From assembly GCA_947169235.1 (NCBI GenBank), contig CAMVOY010000024.1, forward strand, positions 1 to 35,668: DNA of 35,668 nt, read 5' to 3'. The notes beneath the pieces were generated by a model. It made no database searches and was not told the origin of the DNA. It saw nothing but the letters and a program-made list of their open reading frames with translations. Shown in pieces: positions 25,579-33,588 of this stretch. This stretch comes from an uncultured Lachnospiraceae bacterium. Lineage in GTDB: Bacteria > Bacillota > Clostridia > Lachnospirales > Lachnospiraceae. Numbering within the stretch: position 1 is the first letter of the stretch; every line of letters begins with the position of its first letter. A program made the position numbers and the translations under genes.

Positions 25579-26859
25579 ATGAGTGATGACAGAACATTGA
25601 TAGTCGGCATGGATCTGTGCGACGAGACTACGCAGCTGGCGGTCTATGATCGTGAGCTGATGGAGCCTGTCCTTATAGGTCAGTCCGAGGATAATCCGGA
25701 CGCGCTTATAGAAACGGCGGTCAACTTCGCCGAGCGCGAGTCGATCACGGGACTCCTTGAGAAGGCGAGGTCCGGTGATGACGTTATGAACGACGGAAAA
25801 ATGGTCGGGATCGAGAGAGTGCTCGCGTACTTTTTCAGAAAGACCCTGGCGATGACCAGAGTTCGTTACCCCGGAGAAAAGATAAAAATGCTCACGATCT
25901 CGGTTCCGTCGATGGACAAGGATTTTGTGGACAGGCTGTATGAGGCGCTGTCTTTGATCGGACTCGAGAACGACAGAGTGAGGATCATAGATCACAAAAG
26001 AAGCTACATGTACTACGTGCTCTATCAGAAAAAGGAGCTGTGGACCAATGACGTGGGGCTTTTTGACTATGACGGCGAGAGACTGTTATACGAACAGTTA
26101 AAAATAGACCGTTCGCACCTGCCGGCTTTGGTGGGCGTTACGGAGAAGGATTTTACGGAGGCCTTTAAGGTGGCTGACAGGCCTGAGAAACTCCCTGAGA
26201 AGCTCCCTGATTCGATCGAGTTTATCGACGAGATCGACGAGAACTCGGAAGAGATCAAGGCTGCGACCCCGAAAGGGACTATTTTTGAGAATATAGTAAA
26301 GACCGCGCTGAAGAATCAGTTCGTATCATCACTGTTTATGACGGGTGAGGGATTCGAGACAAAGTGGGCTGATGAGGTGTTCCCAAGGCTGGCGGTCGGC
26401 AGACGTCTGTTCCGCGGCAGGAACCTCTATGTCAGTGGGGCGACATATGCATCGAAGGAGTTCGGTGAGAAAAAGAGACTCGAGGATTACGTTGTTTTTG
26501 CGCCTGATATGGTGCCGGCACGTCTGTCGATGGATGTGTACGAGAACGGAAAGCAGAACGAGGTCGTGCTCGCACCGGCCGGTTATCCGTGGTTCGAGGT
26601 GGATACCGAGGTGGATCTGATCCCTGACGGGGATACGGAGATCGTGGTGAATGCAAGGCCTGTGTTTGAGGGAGAGGTACACCAGTACAAGCTTGACATC
26701 TCGCCTATCCTCGCGAAGAACAACCGTATGACCAGGATCGGGTTGCGCGTGAGGTTCGAGGATTCGAAAACAGCGATATTTACCATAAGGGATAAGGGCT
26801 TCGGCGATACGATGCCCGGAAGCAATCGTGTTTGGGAGGAGACTATAGTATGTTCATAA
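25579..26859 (+). CDS. Hsp70/actin-like protein with degenerate nucleotide motifs (resembles DUF5716)
   Basis: The 426-residue product follows the Hsp70/actin order. Strand IVGMDLCDETTQLAVYD (8-24) stands where Hsp70 has GIDLGTTNS; MLTISVPSMD (about 110) where it has ITVPAYF; then IIDHKRSYMYYVL (about 137); NDVGLFDYDGERL (about 155) where it has YDLGGGT; and LFMTGEGFE plus GRRLFRGRNLYVSGA (about 250-290) where it has VGG and a GAA helix. The first aspartate is kept, but the glycine-rich phosphate loops are replaced, so hydrolysis may be lost or altered. Residues 300-426 are beta-rich, placed like an Hsp70 substrate domain. The fold assignment is from motif spacing only. A CGGAGG site precedes the ATG, and the stop overlaps the next gene by 10 bp. 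Confidence 0.7.
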   Translation: MSDDRTLIVGMDLCDETTQLAVYDRELMEPVLIGQSEDNPDALIETAVNFAERESITGLLEKARSGDDVMNDGKMVGIERVLAYFFRKTLAMTRVRYPGEKIKMLTISVPSMDKDFVDRLYEALSLIGLENDRVRIIDHKRSYMYYVLYQKKELWTNDVGLFDYDGERLLYEQLKIDRSHLPALVGVTEKDFTEAFKVADRPEKLPEKLPDSIEFIDEIDENSEEIKAATPKGTIFENIVKTALKNQFVSSLFMTGEGFETKWADEVFPRLAVGRRLFRGRNLYVSGATYASKEFGEKKRLEDYVVFAPDMVPARLSMDVYENGKQNEVVLAPAGYPWFEVDTEVDLIPDGDTEIVVNARPVFEGEVHQYKLDISPILAKNNRMTRIGLRVRFEDSKTAIFTIRDKGFGDTMPGSNRVWEETIVCS

Positions 26860-27623
26860 GATGCTATGGAAAGGTGGCGACAGAGCCCTATACCATGCCG
26901 TATACCGGAGCGAGGGTGTACTCTTTGGAGGAGCTGTGCTACTACATCGGAAATAACATATATACGATCACCGAGGACTTTTTTACGAAGTCTTTGGTTG
27001 AGTGGCTTGACAAAGAGGCGGATCAGAAGGTCCTCGCCAACAAGCTCGACACGATGATAACCAACAAAAATAAGCTGAAGGATCTGGTCGTGACCATCCT
27101 ATGTGCCTGCGACTACTACAAGGAGTTCGAGATCCGCGAGCTGATGCGTGTTATCGACGATATCGTGAATCTCCCGCTCCATGAGAAGAGCAAGATCCGC
27201 GCCGACAACTATATGCGTGCCGGACTCTATGCAAAGAGTGCCGCAGCCTACAGAAAGCTGCTCACGGGTGCCTATGCGGTGAACTTTACGCCGGAGGCTT
27301 ACGGAGATATCCTTCACAATCTCGGTATAGCGCAGTTCTACACGGCTTCTTTTGAGGCTGCCGAGAGGGATTTCAAGGAGGCTTACGCCAGGAATCACAG
27401 GGCGGAGTCGCTCCATCATTATCTCTATCTGCTTTTAATGAGAAACAGAAATGAAGAGTTCGAGCGCGAGTGTATAGAGCATGGCATGAACAATGCTCAG
27501 CTCGAGGCTATCAGAAACAGATTTAACGAGGAAAAGATGAAGGTTCAGAAACGGACCATCGATGATGAAGAGATAGAAAGATTTAAAGAGGATTTGAGAA
27601 AGGCGGCCGGTAGTGCGATTTAA
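26850..27623 (+). CDS. TPR-like protein of the Hsp70-like operon, function unknown
   Basis: The 257-residue cytosolic product is almost wholly helical. Residues about 1-110 form an N-terminal domain of unknown type, beginning MFIRCYGKV. Residues about 115-200 contain two or three TPR-like units (ADNYMRAGLYAKSAAAYRKL; ILHNLGIAQFYTASFEAAERDFKEAY is the clearest region). The C-terminal 45 residues are highly charged. ATG 26850 was chosen because GGGAGGAG lies just upstream and the gene then overlaps the previous stop by 10 bp; an upstream in-frame ATG lacks a site. The overlap with both neighbours argues for coupled translation and a shared complex. Confidence 0.75.
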   Translation: MFIRCYGKVATEPYTMPYTGARVYSLEELCYYIGNNIYTITEDFFTKSLVEWLDKEADQKVLANKLDTMITNKNKLKDLVVTILCACDYYKEFEIRELMRVIDDIVNLPLHEKSKIRADNYMRAGLYAKSAAAYRKLLTGAYAVNFTPEAYGDILHNLGIAQFYTASFEAAERDFKEAYARNHRAESLHHYLYLLLMRNRNEEFERECIEHGMNNAQLEAIRNRFNEEKMKVQKRTIDDEEIERFKEDLRKAAGSAI

Positions 27624-28845
27624 ACTGTTCGGATTCGGCCGGAAAAAGAAGAAGGATGAACAGATCCCTGAAGAGGAGTACGGAAGCCTCAGAGAGGAGA
27701 GAAGTGCCGAATCAGCCGAAGTAGAGAAGATCATCAAGAATCACCCCTACTTCGAAAAAGAAAATGTAGATTTGAAAAATGCGCCTGCTCGCATCGCTTA
27801 CCTCGAGCGTCTCAGAGACACTATCATGGAGGGAAAGCATCAGTGTGAGGAGGTCAAGTTTGAATACGGCCGCGTTACATCCTACCTTAAGGACATCCAG
27901 CTCATCGATCAGGCTCAGGAAGAGGACAGAAAAGAGATATATGACTGCGCAAAGAGGATAGTCGAGCTGACCGAGATGCGCAAGGCCATACGCCACAAAA
28001 GATATCAGATCTCGGACCCCCAGAGAAAGGCTATGGACCGCTTCGAGGAGGACGTGCCTCACGACGTGGAAAAGCTTTTGGAGTTCGAAGATCTGCAGGT
28101 AAAGATAAGGGGAGATCTCAGAAAACTGAGCGGAGAGAAGGCTTTTCTCGTTTCCGAAAAGAAAGAGATCAACCGCAGACAGTCGTCGCTGAGGCGTATA
28201 AGCAAGGTGTTGGCAGTGATCCTGTCTTTGGCAGCGATAGCATTGGGGTGCCTTTTGGCTTACTGGCAGGTCGATATCACGGTGCCTTTTGTCGCTACGG
28301 CATCGTTTGCATTTCTCATCGCCGCTATCATCATGTGGGAGGCGCGCAAAAACCGCATGGAGATGGCTGTTACCGAGAAAAAGGAGAACCGCGCGGTATT
28401 TTTGACTAACCGTGTAAAGATAAAGTACGTTAATAATGTAAGAGCTCTGGAGTACCTGACCGGCAAATACGCGGTCAGAAACGCTACAGAGCTTGATTTC
28501 GTTTATTCGCAGTATCGTGATGCGAAACGCGAGTGGGCCCGTCAGCGTGAGGGTACGATTCAGATCGAGGAGAACCATGAGATACTGATCCATGCGCTTA
28601 AGAGGATCGGTGTCAGGGACCGCGAGATATGGTTTACACAGGCGAAGGCTCTCATCGATCCGTCTGAGATGGTCGAGGTCAGACATGAGTTAAACCAGAG
28701 GCGTCAGAAGCTGAGGGAACAGCTGGATTACAATACCGGAGTGATGACGGAGTGTCTGAATGAGATGGATAAGATCAGGCAGAAAAAGCCCGAGTACGAG
28801 GCGGATGTTGAGAGGATCCTCGCGCAGGTCGGGGAACTGAAGTAG
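27613..28845 (+). CDS. Coiled-coil membrane protein of the Hsp70-like operon, function unknown
   Basis: The 410-residue product starts at GTG 27613, overlapping the previous stop by 11 bp, with AAGGCGG upstream. A basic N-terminus (FGRKKKK) leads into charged coiled-coil helices (about 35-190). Two adjacent transmembrane helices follow (197-217 and 224-243), joined by a short loop, and then a second charged helical region (about 245-410). With two spans, both coiled-coil parts should face the cytoplasm and could anchor the soluble operon partners to the membrane. No known family was recognised. Confidence 0.72.
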   Translation: MRFKLFGFGRKKKKDEQIPEEEYGSLREERSAESAEVEKIIKNHPYFEKENVDLKNAPARIAYLERLRDTIMEGKHQCEEVKFEYGRVTSYLKDIQLIDQAQEEDRKEIYDCAKRIVELTEMRKAIRHKRYQISDPQRKAMDRFEEDVPHDVEKLLEFEDLQVKIRGDLRKLSGEKAFLVSEKKEINRRQSSLRRISKVLAVILSLAAIALGCLLAYWQVDITVPFVATASFAFLIAAIIMWEARKNRMEMAVTEKKENRAVFLTNRVKIKYVNNVRALEYLTGKYAVRNATELDFVYSQYRDAKREWARQREGTIQIEENHEILIHALKRIGVRDREIWFTQAKALIDPSEMVEVRHELNQRRQKLREQLDYNTGVMTECLNEMDKIRQKKPEYEADVERILAQVGELK

Positions 28846-28849
28846 GGAC

Positions 28850-29027
28850 GGCCGCTGAGGTCGGGGGTTTTGATTGTCCGTGAGGACACGTAGAAAACTC
28901 TACGAGTTTTCTTCGCTTCTTTTATCGACCGCCACGTTGCACGCACGGAAAATACCCGTGCTGCGCAACGACGCTCGAGACACATCCCTCACGGTGACAA
29001 TTCAAAACCGCCCTCCTTTAGGCGGCC
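28850..29027 (+). repeat. Structured palindromic element E, downstream of the Hsp70-like operon
   Basis: A 178-bp nested palindrome that begins five bases after the last stop codon of the operon. The outer arms pair 28850-28884 with about 28985-29027. The left internal loop has GTGAGGACACG, an extra hairpin (AGAAAACTC/GAGTTTTCT) and TTCGCTTCTTTTATC; the inner stem is near 28925-28975 with CACGTTGCACGCACGG facing CCGTGCTGCGCAACG; the right side has ACATCCCTCACGG. It shares these parts with elements D and F. Its position suggests 3'-end formation or stability for the operon mRNA. The 755-bp gap 28846-29600 also holds the left inverted-repeat arm and the PHP promoter. Confidence 0.75.
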
Positions 29028-29075
29028 TGATTGGCACAAAACAAAAGTCGCCCGCCTATGGTGGCGCCTGTCGGT

Positions 29076-29475
29076 CCTGCCTGACGAAATCCGGGATTTG
29101 CAGCCCGGAAGCAGACGCCTTTCCGACTTTTTCATGTTTTTTTGCGATTAAGTCGGAATTTTTTAGCTCTATAACTTTTTCTTACACATGTGAAAATAAG
29201 GTGACTTCCGACTAAACGTGTGTTTTATGCAATAAAGTCGGAATTTTCTATTGATTTTCAGTCGGATAGAGTTTTCAGATTCTAGAATCAATTAAAAAGA
29301 GGTCGGATTATTCCGACTTTTTCTTGTTTTTTTTCGATTTAGTCGGAATCTGTCCTGCTTCCGCCTGTTTTTCGTTTTGTAATTTTTGTTTAGATTCCGA
29401 CAAAACTGGTTATTTTTGCGATTTAGTCGGAATCGGTCCTGCTTCCGCGCATATCATCAAGGAACGGAAACCGGG
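29076..29475 (+). repeat. Left arm of the inverted repeat around the PHP gene (cluster 3)
   Basis: This 400-bp arm is repeated in inverse orientation at 30477-30792. Over about 285 bases of its outer part I count roughly ten mismatches. It is made of TTCCGACT/AGTCGGAA palindromes with T-rich centres and contains TTCTAGAATC-type and CACATGTG-type small dyads. It has one additional unit of about 84 bp near its inner end that the right arm lacks. Confidence 0.85.
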
Positions 29476-29497
29476 CGGTCGCTGATGCGACCGCCCG
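29472..29497. terminator. Strong GC hairpin between the left arm and the PHP promoter
   Basis: Arms CGGGCGGTCGC and GCGACCGCCCG form a perfect 11-bp stem with a TGAT loop. No T-run follows on either strand, so intrinsic termination is doubtful; it may still shield the PHP promoter from read-through. Confidence 0.45.
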
Positions 29498-29541
29498 CTC
29501 ATTATGGCGATATGTGAAAGTCTGATTATCTTAAAAACTGC

Positions 29542-29570
29542 TTGCATACGTCGGTGTATTCTGATACTAT
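29542..29570 (+). promoter_or_regulatory. Promoter of the PHP gene
   Basis: TTGCAT (29542-29547) and TACTAT (29565-29570) are 17 bp apart, inside the segment enclosed by the two inverted-repeat arms. Promoter and gene would therefore move together if the segment inverted. Confidence 0.7.
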
Positions 29571-29600
29571 ATAGTTCAAATCAATCTTGGAGGTGTCGGG

Positions 29601-30470
29601 ATGCAGTTTATCGATCTTCATATGCACTCAATCCACTCGGACGGGACTGATACCCCGGCGGAGTTGGTTGAGCTCGCACTCGAAAAAGGTCTGATAGCCA
29701 TGGCTCTTACCGATCACGACACGGTCGACGGAGTAGACGAGGCGGTAGCCGCAGCTGAAGGTCGCCCTATAGAGGTGATCTCCGGCGTTGAGATCTCCTG
29801 CGAATACGTGATCCCGCCACAGGCAGGGAAGCCCTCAAGAAAAAAAGAGATCCATATCCTCGGATACGGTATGGACATAACAAACGCAGAGTTGCTTGAA
29901 AACCTGAAGTTTGCTTGCGACGAGCGTGATAATCGGAACAAAAAGATGGCCGCCAACTTTCAACAGGCGGGCTACGATATGATTTCCTACGAAAAACTAA
30001 AAGAACGATTTGGTAATGTCACCATCGCAAGGCCTCATTTTGCGCGCCTTTTGATGGAGGCAGGAGTGATCCCGTCGATAGAGTCTGCCTTCGAACACGG
30101 GGGACTCCTTGCGAATGACAGCCCTCTATATGTTTTTCGTACTTATCTGACACCTGAACAGGGGATAAAGGCAATCACGGGAGCAGGCGGAAAAGCTGTT
30201 CTTGCTCATCCGATGATGTATAAGATGTCCGTCTCAGAGATCCACAGGCTGCTCGAGACTCTTACAGGTTTCGGACTCACGGGGATTGAGGCTATTTACT
30301 CCAGAAATAAAGGAACCGACGAGTCGTATATACGAAAGCTCGCCGGTGAGTTTAACTTATTCATAACAGGTGGTACCGACTATCACGGCCGAAACAAACC
30401 TGATCTCGAGATCGGTTGGGGCGAGGGAAATCTCCGCGTCCCGGCAATGTTACTGTCAAATCTTCGTTGA
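29601..30470 (+). CDS. PHP-domain metal-dependent phosphoesterase (YciV/TrpH type)
   Basis: The 289-residue product is a full PHP domain protein. The metal-binding motifs are in order: DLHMHSIHSDG (5-15), ALTDHDTVDG (35-44), GVEISCEY (near 61), RPHFARLL (near 143), LAHPMM (near 198) and GTDYHGRN (near 256). Characterised relatives hydrolyse 3',5'-bisphosphonucleotides or remove 5' nucleotides from RNA; the substrate here is not determined. TTGGAGG lies before ATG 29601. The gene sits alone between inverted-repeat arms, its stop only 7 nt before the right arm. Confidence 0.9.
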   Translation: MQFIDLHMHSIHSDGTDTPAELVELALEKGLIAMALTDHDTVDGVDEAVAAAEGRPIEVISGVEISCEYVIPPQAGKPSRKKEIHILGYGMDITNAELLENLKFACDERDNRNKKMAANFQQAGYDMISYEKLKERFGNVTIARPHFARLLMEAGVIPSIESAFEHGGLLANDSPLYVFRTYLTPEQGIKAITGAGGKAVLAHPMMYKMSVSEIHRLLETLTGFGLTGIEAIYSRNKGTDESYIRKLAGEFNLFITGGTDYHGRNKPDLEIGWGEGNLRVPAMLLSNLR

Positions 30471-30476
30471 GAGAAA

Positions 30477-30792
30477 CCCGGTTTCCGTTCTTTGATGATA
30501 TGCGCGGAAGCAGGACCGATTCCGACTAAATCACAAAAAAACATGAAAAAGTCGGAATAATCCGACCTCTTTTTAATTGATTCTAGAATCTGAAAATTCT
30601 ATCTGACTGAAAATCAATAGAAAATTCCGACTTTATTGCATAAAACACACGTTTAGTCGGAAGTCACCTTGTTTTCACATGTGTAAGAAAAAGTTATAGA
30701 GCTAAAAAATTCCGACTAAATCGCAAAAAAACATGAAAAAGTCGGAAAGGCGTCTGCTTCCGGGTTACAAATCCCGGATTTCGTCAGGCAGG
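30477..30792 (-). repeat. Right arm of the inverted repeat around the PHP gene (cluster 4)
   Basis: The reverse complement of this 316-bp stretch matches 29076-29475 at about 96 percent by eye over its outer 285 bp. It lies between the stop codons of the convergent PHP and HD-GYP genes and fills their gap almost completely. Its T-rich palindromes could end transcription from both sides. Confidence 0.85.
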
Positions 30793-30809
30793 TCCGTATA
30801 GGGCCGCCC

Positions 30810-31925
30810 CTATTCGATTACCAGATTCGAGCAAGCGACGTCGTTCGCGAGGTCGTAAGTGTTTCCGGTCTCGACACCAATGACGGTGGGTCTGAGAGCG
30901 GACTCTTCGTTGTTCTTTACGACCTTGGCGTACTCGCCGTTTGACAGATGCACGATCGTGTCCACGGGGTAGAGGATCACGCATTTCAAAAATGTCCTCA
31001 TGACATCCACATCCAGGTCGTCGGTCATCGACATCAGGATGTCCACGGCGGTTCGCTGTGAGTAGGATTTTTTGTACGGGCGGTTGGTGACCAGCGCGTC
31101 GTAGACGTCCGCCACGGAGAGGATGCGGGCGTAGGGGATTATCTTGTCCCGGGTCACACCCATCGGATAGCCACGGCCGTTCATCTTTTCGTGGTGCTGC
31201 AGGACCGCCATGGAGATGATCTCCTTGAAATCCTTCTTTTCCTGGAGGATGCGGTAGCCGAGCACCGGGTGCTTTTTCATGACCTCGAACTCCTCATCGG
31301 TAAGCTTTGCGGGTTTATTCAGGATCTCGGGCGGGACCTTGGCCTTGCCCATGTCGTGAAGCAGACCTGCGATGCCGATATCGTGGAGCTCGGAGTGCTT
31401 GTATCCCAGGTTCTTCGCGATGACCATGGCGATGGTCGCCACGTCCACACTGTGACGGAAGGTGTACTCGTCGGAGGTGCGGAGCTGGCTGATATCCACG
31501 GCCAGAGCGTCGTTCTCATCGAGCGCCGTCAAAAGGTCGTTCGTTATGCTGTTAGATGTTTTTGTGAAGCTCTCGGAGTCGGTGTTGTTGTACAGATACT
31601 GCATGCCCGTGGAGATGCGCTTTCTGACGGTCTCCGTGAGCTGAACCTTCGCAGGGTCGTCCTCGCGGGCTTTGGCTATCTTGTTCTTTACAACGGGAGT
31701 TATCGACTCCTCTATCTTTTTCATCGGATCCTCGTCCTCGGGAGTATCCTCGCCGATTCGGATATACAGACCCGGTATTCCATGCTTGGAGAGACCCTCG
31801 ATCACGTATGTGTCGAGCTTTGCGCCACGGTGCACCAAAACACGATCGAGACGGTCGGTGATCGCCTGATCACTTATCATCCCGGCTTTGAGCATATTCA
31901 TTCTGACATAGCGTCTTTCAGCCAT
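30810..31925 (-). CDS. HD-GYP domain phosphodiesterase, probably for cyclic di-GMP
   Basis: The 371-residue product has an N-terminal region (1-140) like the domain often found before HD-GYP (RRYVRMNMLKAGMISDQAI), then the HD-GYP domain. His158 (FRHSV), His190-Asp191 (LLHDMGK), His244-His245 with Glu246 (QHHEKMNGRGYP) and the GYP motif (252-254) are all present, so it should be active. HD-GYP enzymes degrade cyclic di-GMP and some act on related dinucleotides. There is no membrane segment and no receiver domain. GAGAGG precedes ATG 31925. It is divergent from the secreted NlpC/P60-like gene, with adjacent promoters. Confidence 0.93.
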   Translation of the reverse strand: MAERRYVRMNMLKAGMISDQAITDRLDRVLVHRGAKLDTYVIEGLSKHGIPGLYIRIGEDTPEDEDPMKKIEESITPVVKNKIAKAREDDPAKVQLTETVRKRISTGMQYLYNNTDSESFTKTSNSITNDLLTALDENDALAVDISQLRTSDEYTFRHSVDVATIAMVIAKNLGYKHSELHDIGIAGLLHDMGKAKVPPEILNKPAKLTDEEFEVMKKHPVLGYRILQEKKDFKEIISMAVLQHHEKMNGRGYPMGVTRDKIIPYARILSVADVYDALVTNRPYKKSYSQRTAVDILMSMTDDLDVDVMRTFLKCVILYPVDTIVHLSNGEYAKVVKNNEESALRPTVIGVETGNTYDLANDVACSNLVIE

Positions 31926-31969
31926 TGGCTACCTCTCGTTATCATGTGTAAAAATAAAACTACTTCACT

Positions 31970-31998
31970 AGTATAATAAAATATGTAGGATTTGTAAA
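31970..31998 (-). promoter_or_regulatory. Promoter of the HD-GYP gene
   Basis: On the minus strand TTTACA (31993-31998) and TATACT (31970-31975) are separated by 17 bp. Confidence 0.75.
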
Positions 31999-32028
31999 GA
32001 ATTTTATCTGAAAAATACTCCGAAAGCA

Positions 32029-32057
32029 TTGCCTAGAGTGATTTTTTGTGTTATAAT
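32029..32057 (+). promoter_or_regulatory. Promoter of the secreted NlpC/P60-like gene
   Basis: TTGCCT (32029-32034) and TATAAT (32052-32057) are 17 bp apart. Its -35 box is only 31 bp from the -35 box of the divergent HD-GYP promoter, so a single bound regulator could affect both. Confidence 0.75.
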
Positions 32058-32096
32058 ACTGAAAGCTGTCGCTAAGAGTGACAAAAGGAGTAGAAG

Positions 32097-33575
32097 ATGA
32101 ACCGCAGTTATCAGGTAAAAATACGTAAAAAGATCGCCGTCCTGACATTTTTCTTTATGGTATGTCTGGTCGGGGGTATTTTTGTGTGCTCTCAGAATGT
32201 GGCTGAGGCGAAGAAAAAAACACAGAAACCTGAGCGTGTTGAGGTTCACCAGATCAAACGTGACGTGCGACTTCACAACAAAGACAATATCATCCCGGCC
32301 GAGTATGACAGGGAGTTTTTCCATGTGGGTGATCACGGGTTCATCACTTTTGCGAGTGTGCATGCGATGTCCGATATGAACGGAGCGCCGTCGTATGTGC
32401 GTCAGAACATGGCGAATCTGATCACCGTGGATGAGTTCGCGGGAGCGCAGATCGATTATTCGGTCGACAGGCCTGAGGTGCTGACCATCGACAAGGAGAA
32501 GCATCTGTACAGGATCCTGAAGGGCGGTGAGGCGACGGTCATCATCAGTGCGAAGGTGGATGTGCCGGATGCGACGAAGAAGTCCGGATATCGCAAGGAG
32601 AGATGGCTTGCGAAGTTCACGTTTATCGTGATGGGCGATGCCGGGGCCACGAAGCTTGCAAAGAAAAAGCTCGTCAGCTATGTCGTGAATGATTCCGTGG
32701 GAGAGGTAGATGTAGCTCTTAAAGACTGTCCGGATCTGAGATATTACAGCTTTGACTACGCATCGTCGAACAGTGCGATGTGCGTGAAGGCTGAGCTTGA
32801 TACGATAACCAAGAAGGTTCATCTTGAGTCCTATGTCGAGGGTGAGTCGGATATCACTCTGTGGCTGAATGGCAAAAAGCTTTCGCTGAGGCTTGAGAAC
32901 AGGCAGACGAAGATAGACAGGACACATTTAATCATGGATGAGGGCGATGTGTCGCAGCTTAACATAGAAAAATACCAAGGTAAGGTCACATGGAAGTCGA
33001 CGAACAAAAAGGTCGTTTCCGTGGATAAGAAGGGAAATATCATCGGCAAGAAGGTCGGCAATGCCGTAGTCTATGCATCTTTGGACGGACTGCATGGTGA
33101 CCAGCTGGTGGGATGCGCAGTCTCCGTAGTTGAGAAGGGGCATACGGCAGTGGTCAGAGAGGCCGCCATGATCGGCAAGACACGCATGTATTCGCAGCCG
33201 ATGAGAATGAATCCGGGATTCTATGACTGCAGCTCGCTCGTCTGGATGGCTTACGGGCTTATCGGGGTCGATTTCGGTATAGCCGAGTATGCGCCGACGG
33301 CAGCGTCCGAGTGTCAGTGGCTCGCTGAGCAGGACAAGATCCTCGGCAAGTGGGACAGATACCAGGTGCAGAAGATGGTCTACAGACCGGGAGATCTTCT
33401 GTTCAGGGTTGGCGCAGATAATGACAGATATCTGGGAATATATCATGTGGAGATGTTCGCGGGGTACAGGGTTACCGGGTTTGATGAGGATGGAGAGCCG
33501 GTGCTGGCGATGTGCTGGGCAAACAGGCCTGATGATTACTACGATCCGTGCGAGGATATTATGGGTAGGCCATAA
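32097..33575 (+). CDS. Secreted Big2 and NlpC/P60-like cell wall hydrolase
   Basis: The 492-residue product has a signal peptide or N-terminal anchor (basic 1-12, hydrophobic 13-31, then VAEA). Residues about 45-190 and 190-280 are beta-rich. Residues about 285-345 form a Big2 Ig-like domain (VTWKSTNKKVVSVDKKGNI). The last 130 residues look like an NlpC/P60-fold peptidase: Cys378 in FYDCSSLVWMAYG is the predicted nucleophile and His450 in YHVEMFAGY the base, with PGDLLF between them. The family cleaves peptidoglycan stem peptides; a role in wall turnover or cell separation is inferred. AAAAGGAG precedes ATG 32097. Confidence 0.85.
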   Translation: MNRSYQVKIRKKIAVLTFFFMVCLVGGIFVCSQNVAEAKKKTQKPERVEVHQIKRDVRLHNKDNIIPAEYDREFFHVGDHGFITFASVHAMSDMNGAPSYVRQNMANLITVDEFAGAQIDYSVDRPEVLTIDKEKHLYRILKGGEATVIISAKVDVPDATKKSGYRKERWLAKFTFIVMGDAGATKLAKKKLVSYVVNDSVGEVDVALKDCPDLRYYSFDYASSNSAMCVKAELDTITKKVHLESYVEGESDITLWLNGKKLSLRLENRQTKIDRTHLIMDEGDVSQLNIEKYQGKVTWKSTNKKVVSVDKKGNIIGKKVGNAVVYASLDGLHGDQLVGCAVSVVEKGHTAVVREAAMIGKTRMYSQPMRMNPGFYDCSSLVWMAYGLIGVDFGIAEYAPTAASECQWLAEQDKILGKWDRYQVQKMVYRPGDLLFRVGADNDRYLGIYHVEMFAGYRVTGFDEDGEPVLAMCWANRPDDYYDPCEDIMGRP

Positions 33576-33588
33576 GAATCGGTCGGTC

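Noticed and set aside
28850-29027. Riboswitch before the PHP gene
   Set aside because: It belongs to a repeated element also found after and between unrelated genes and is separated from the PHP gene by its own promoter.
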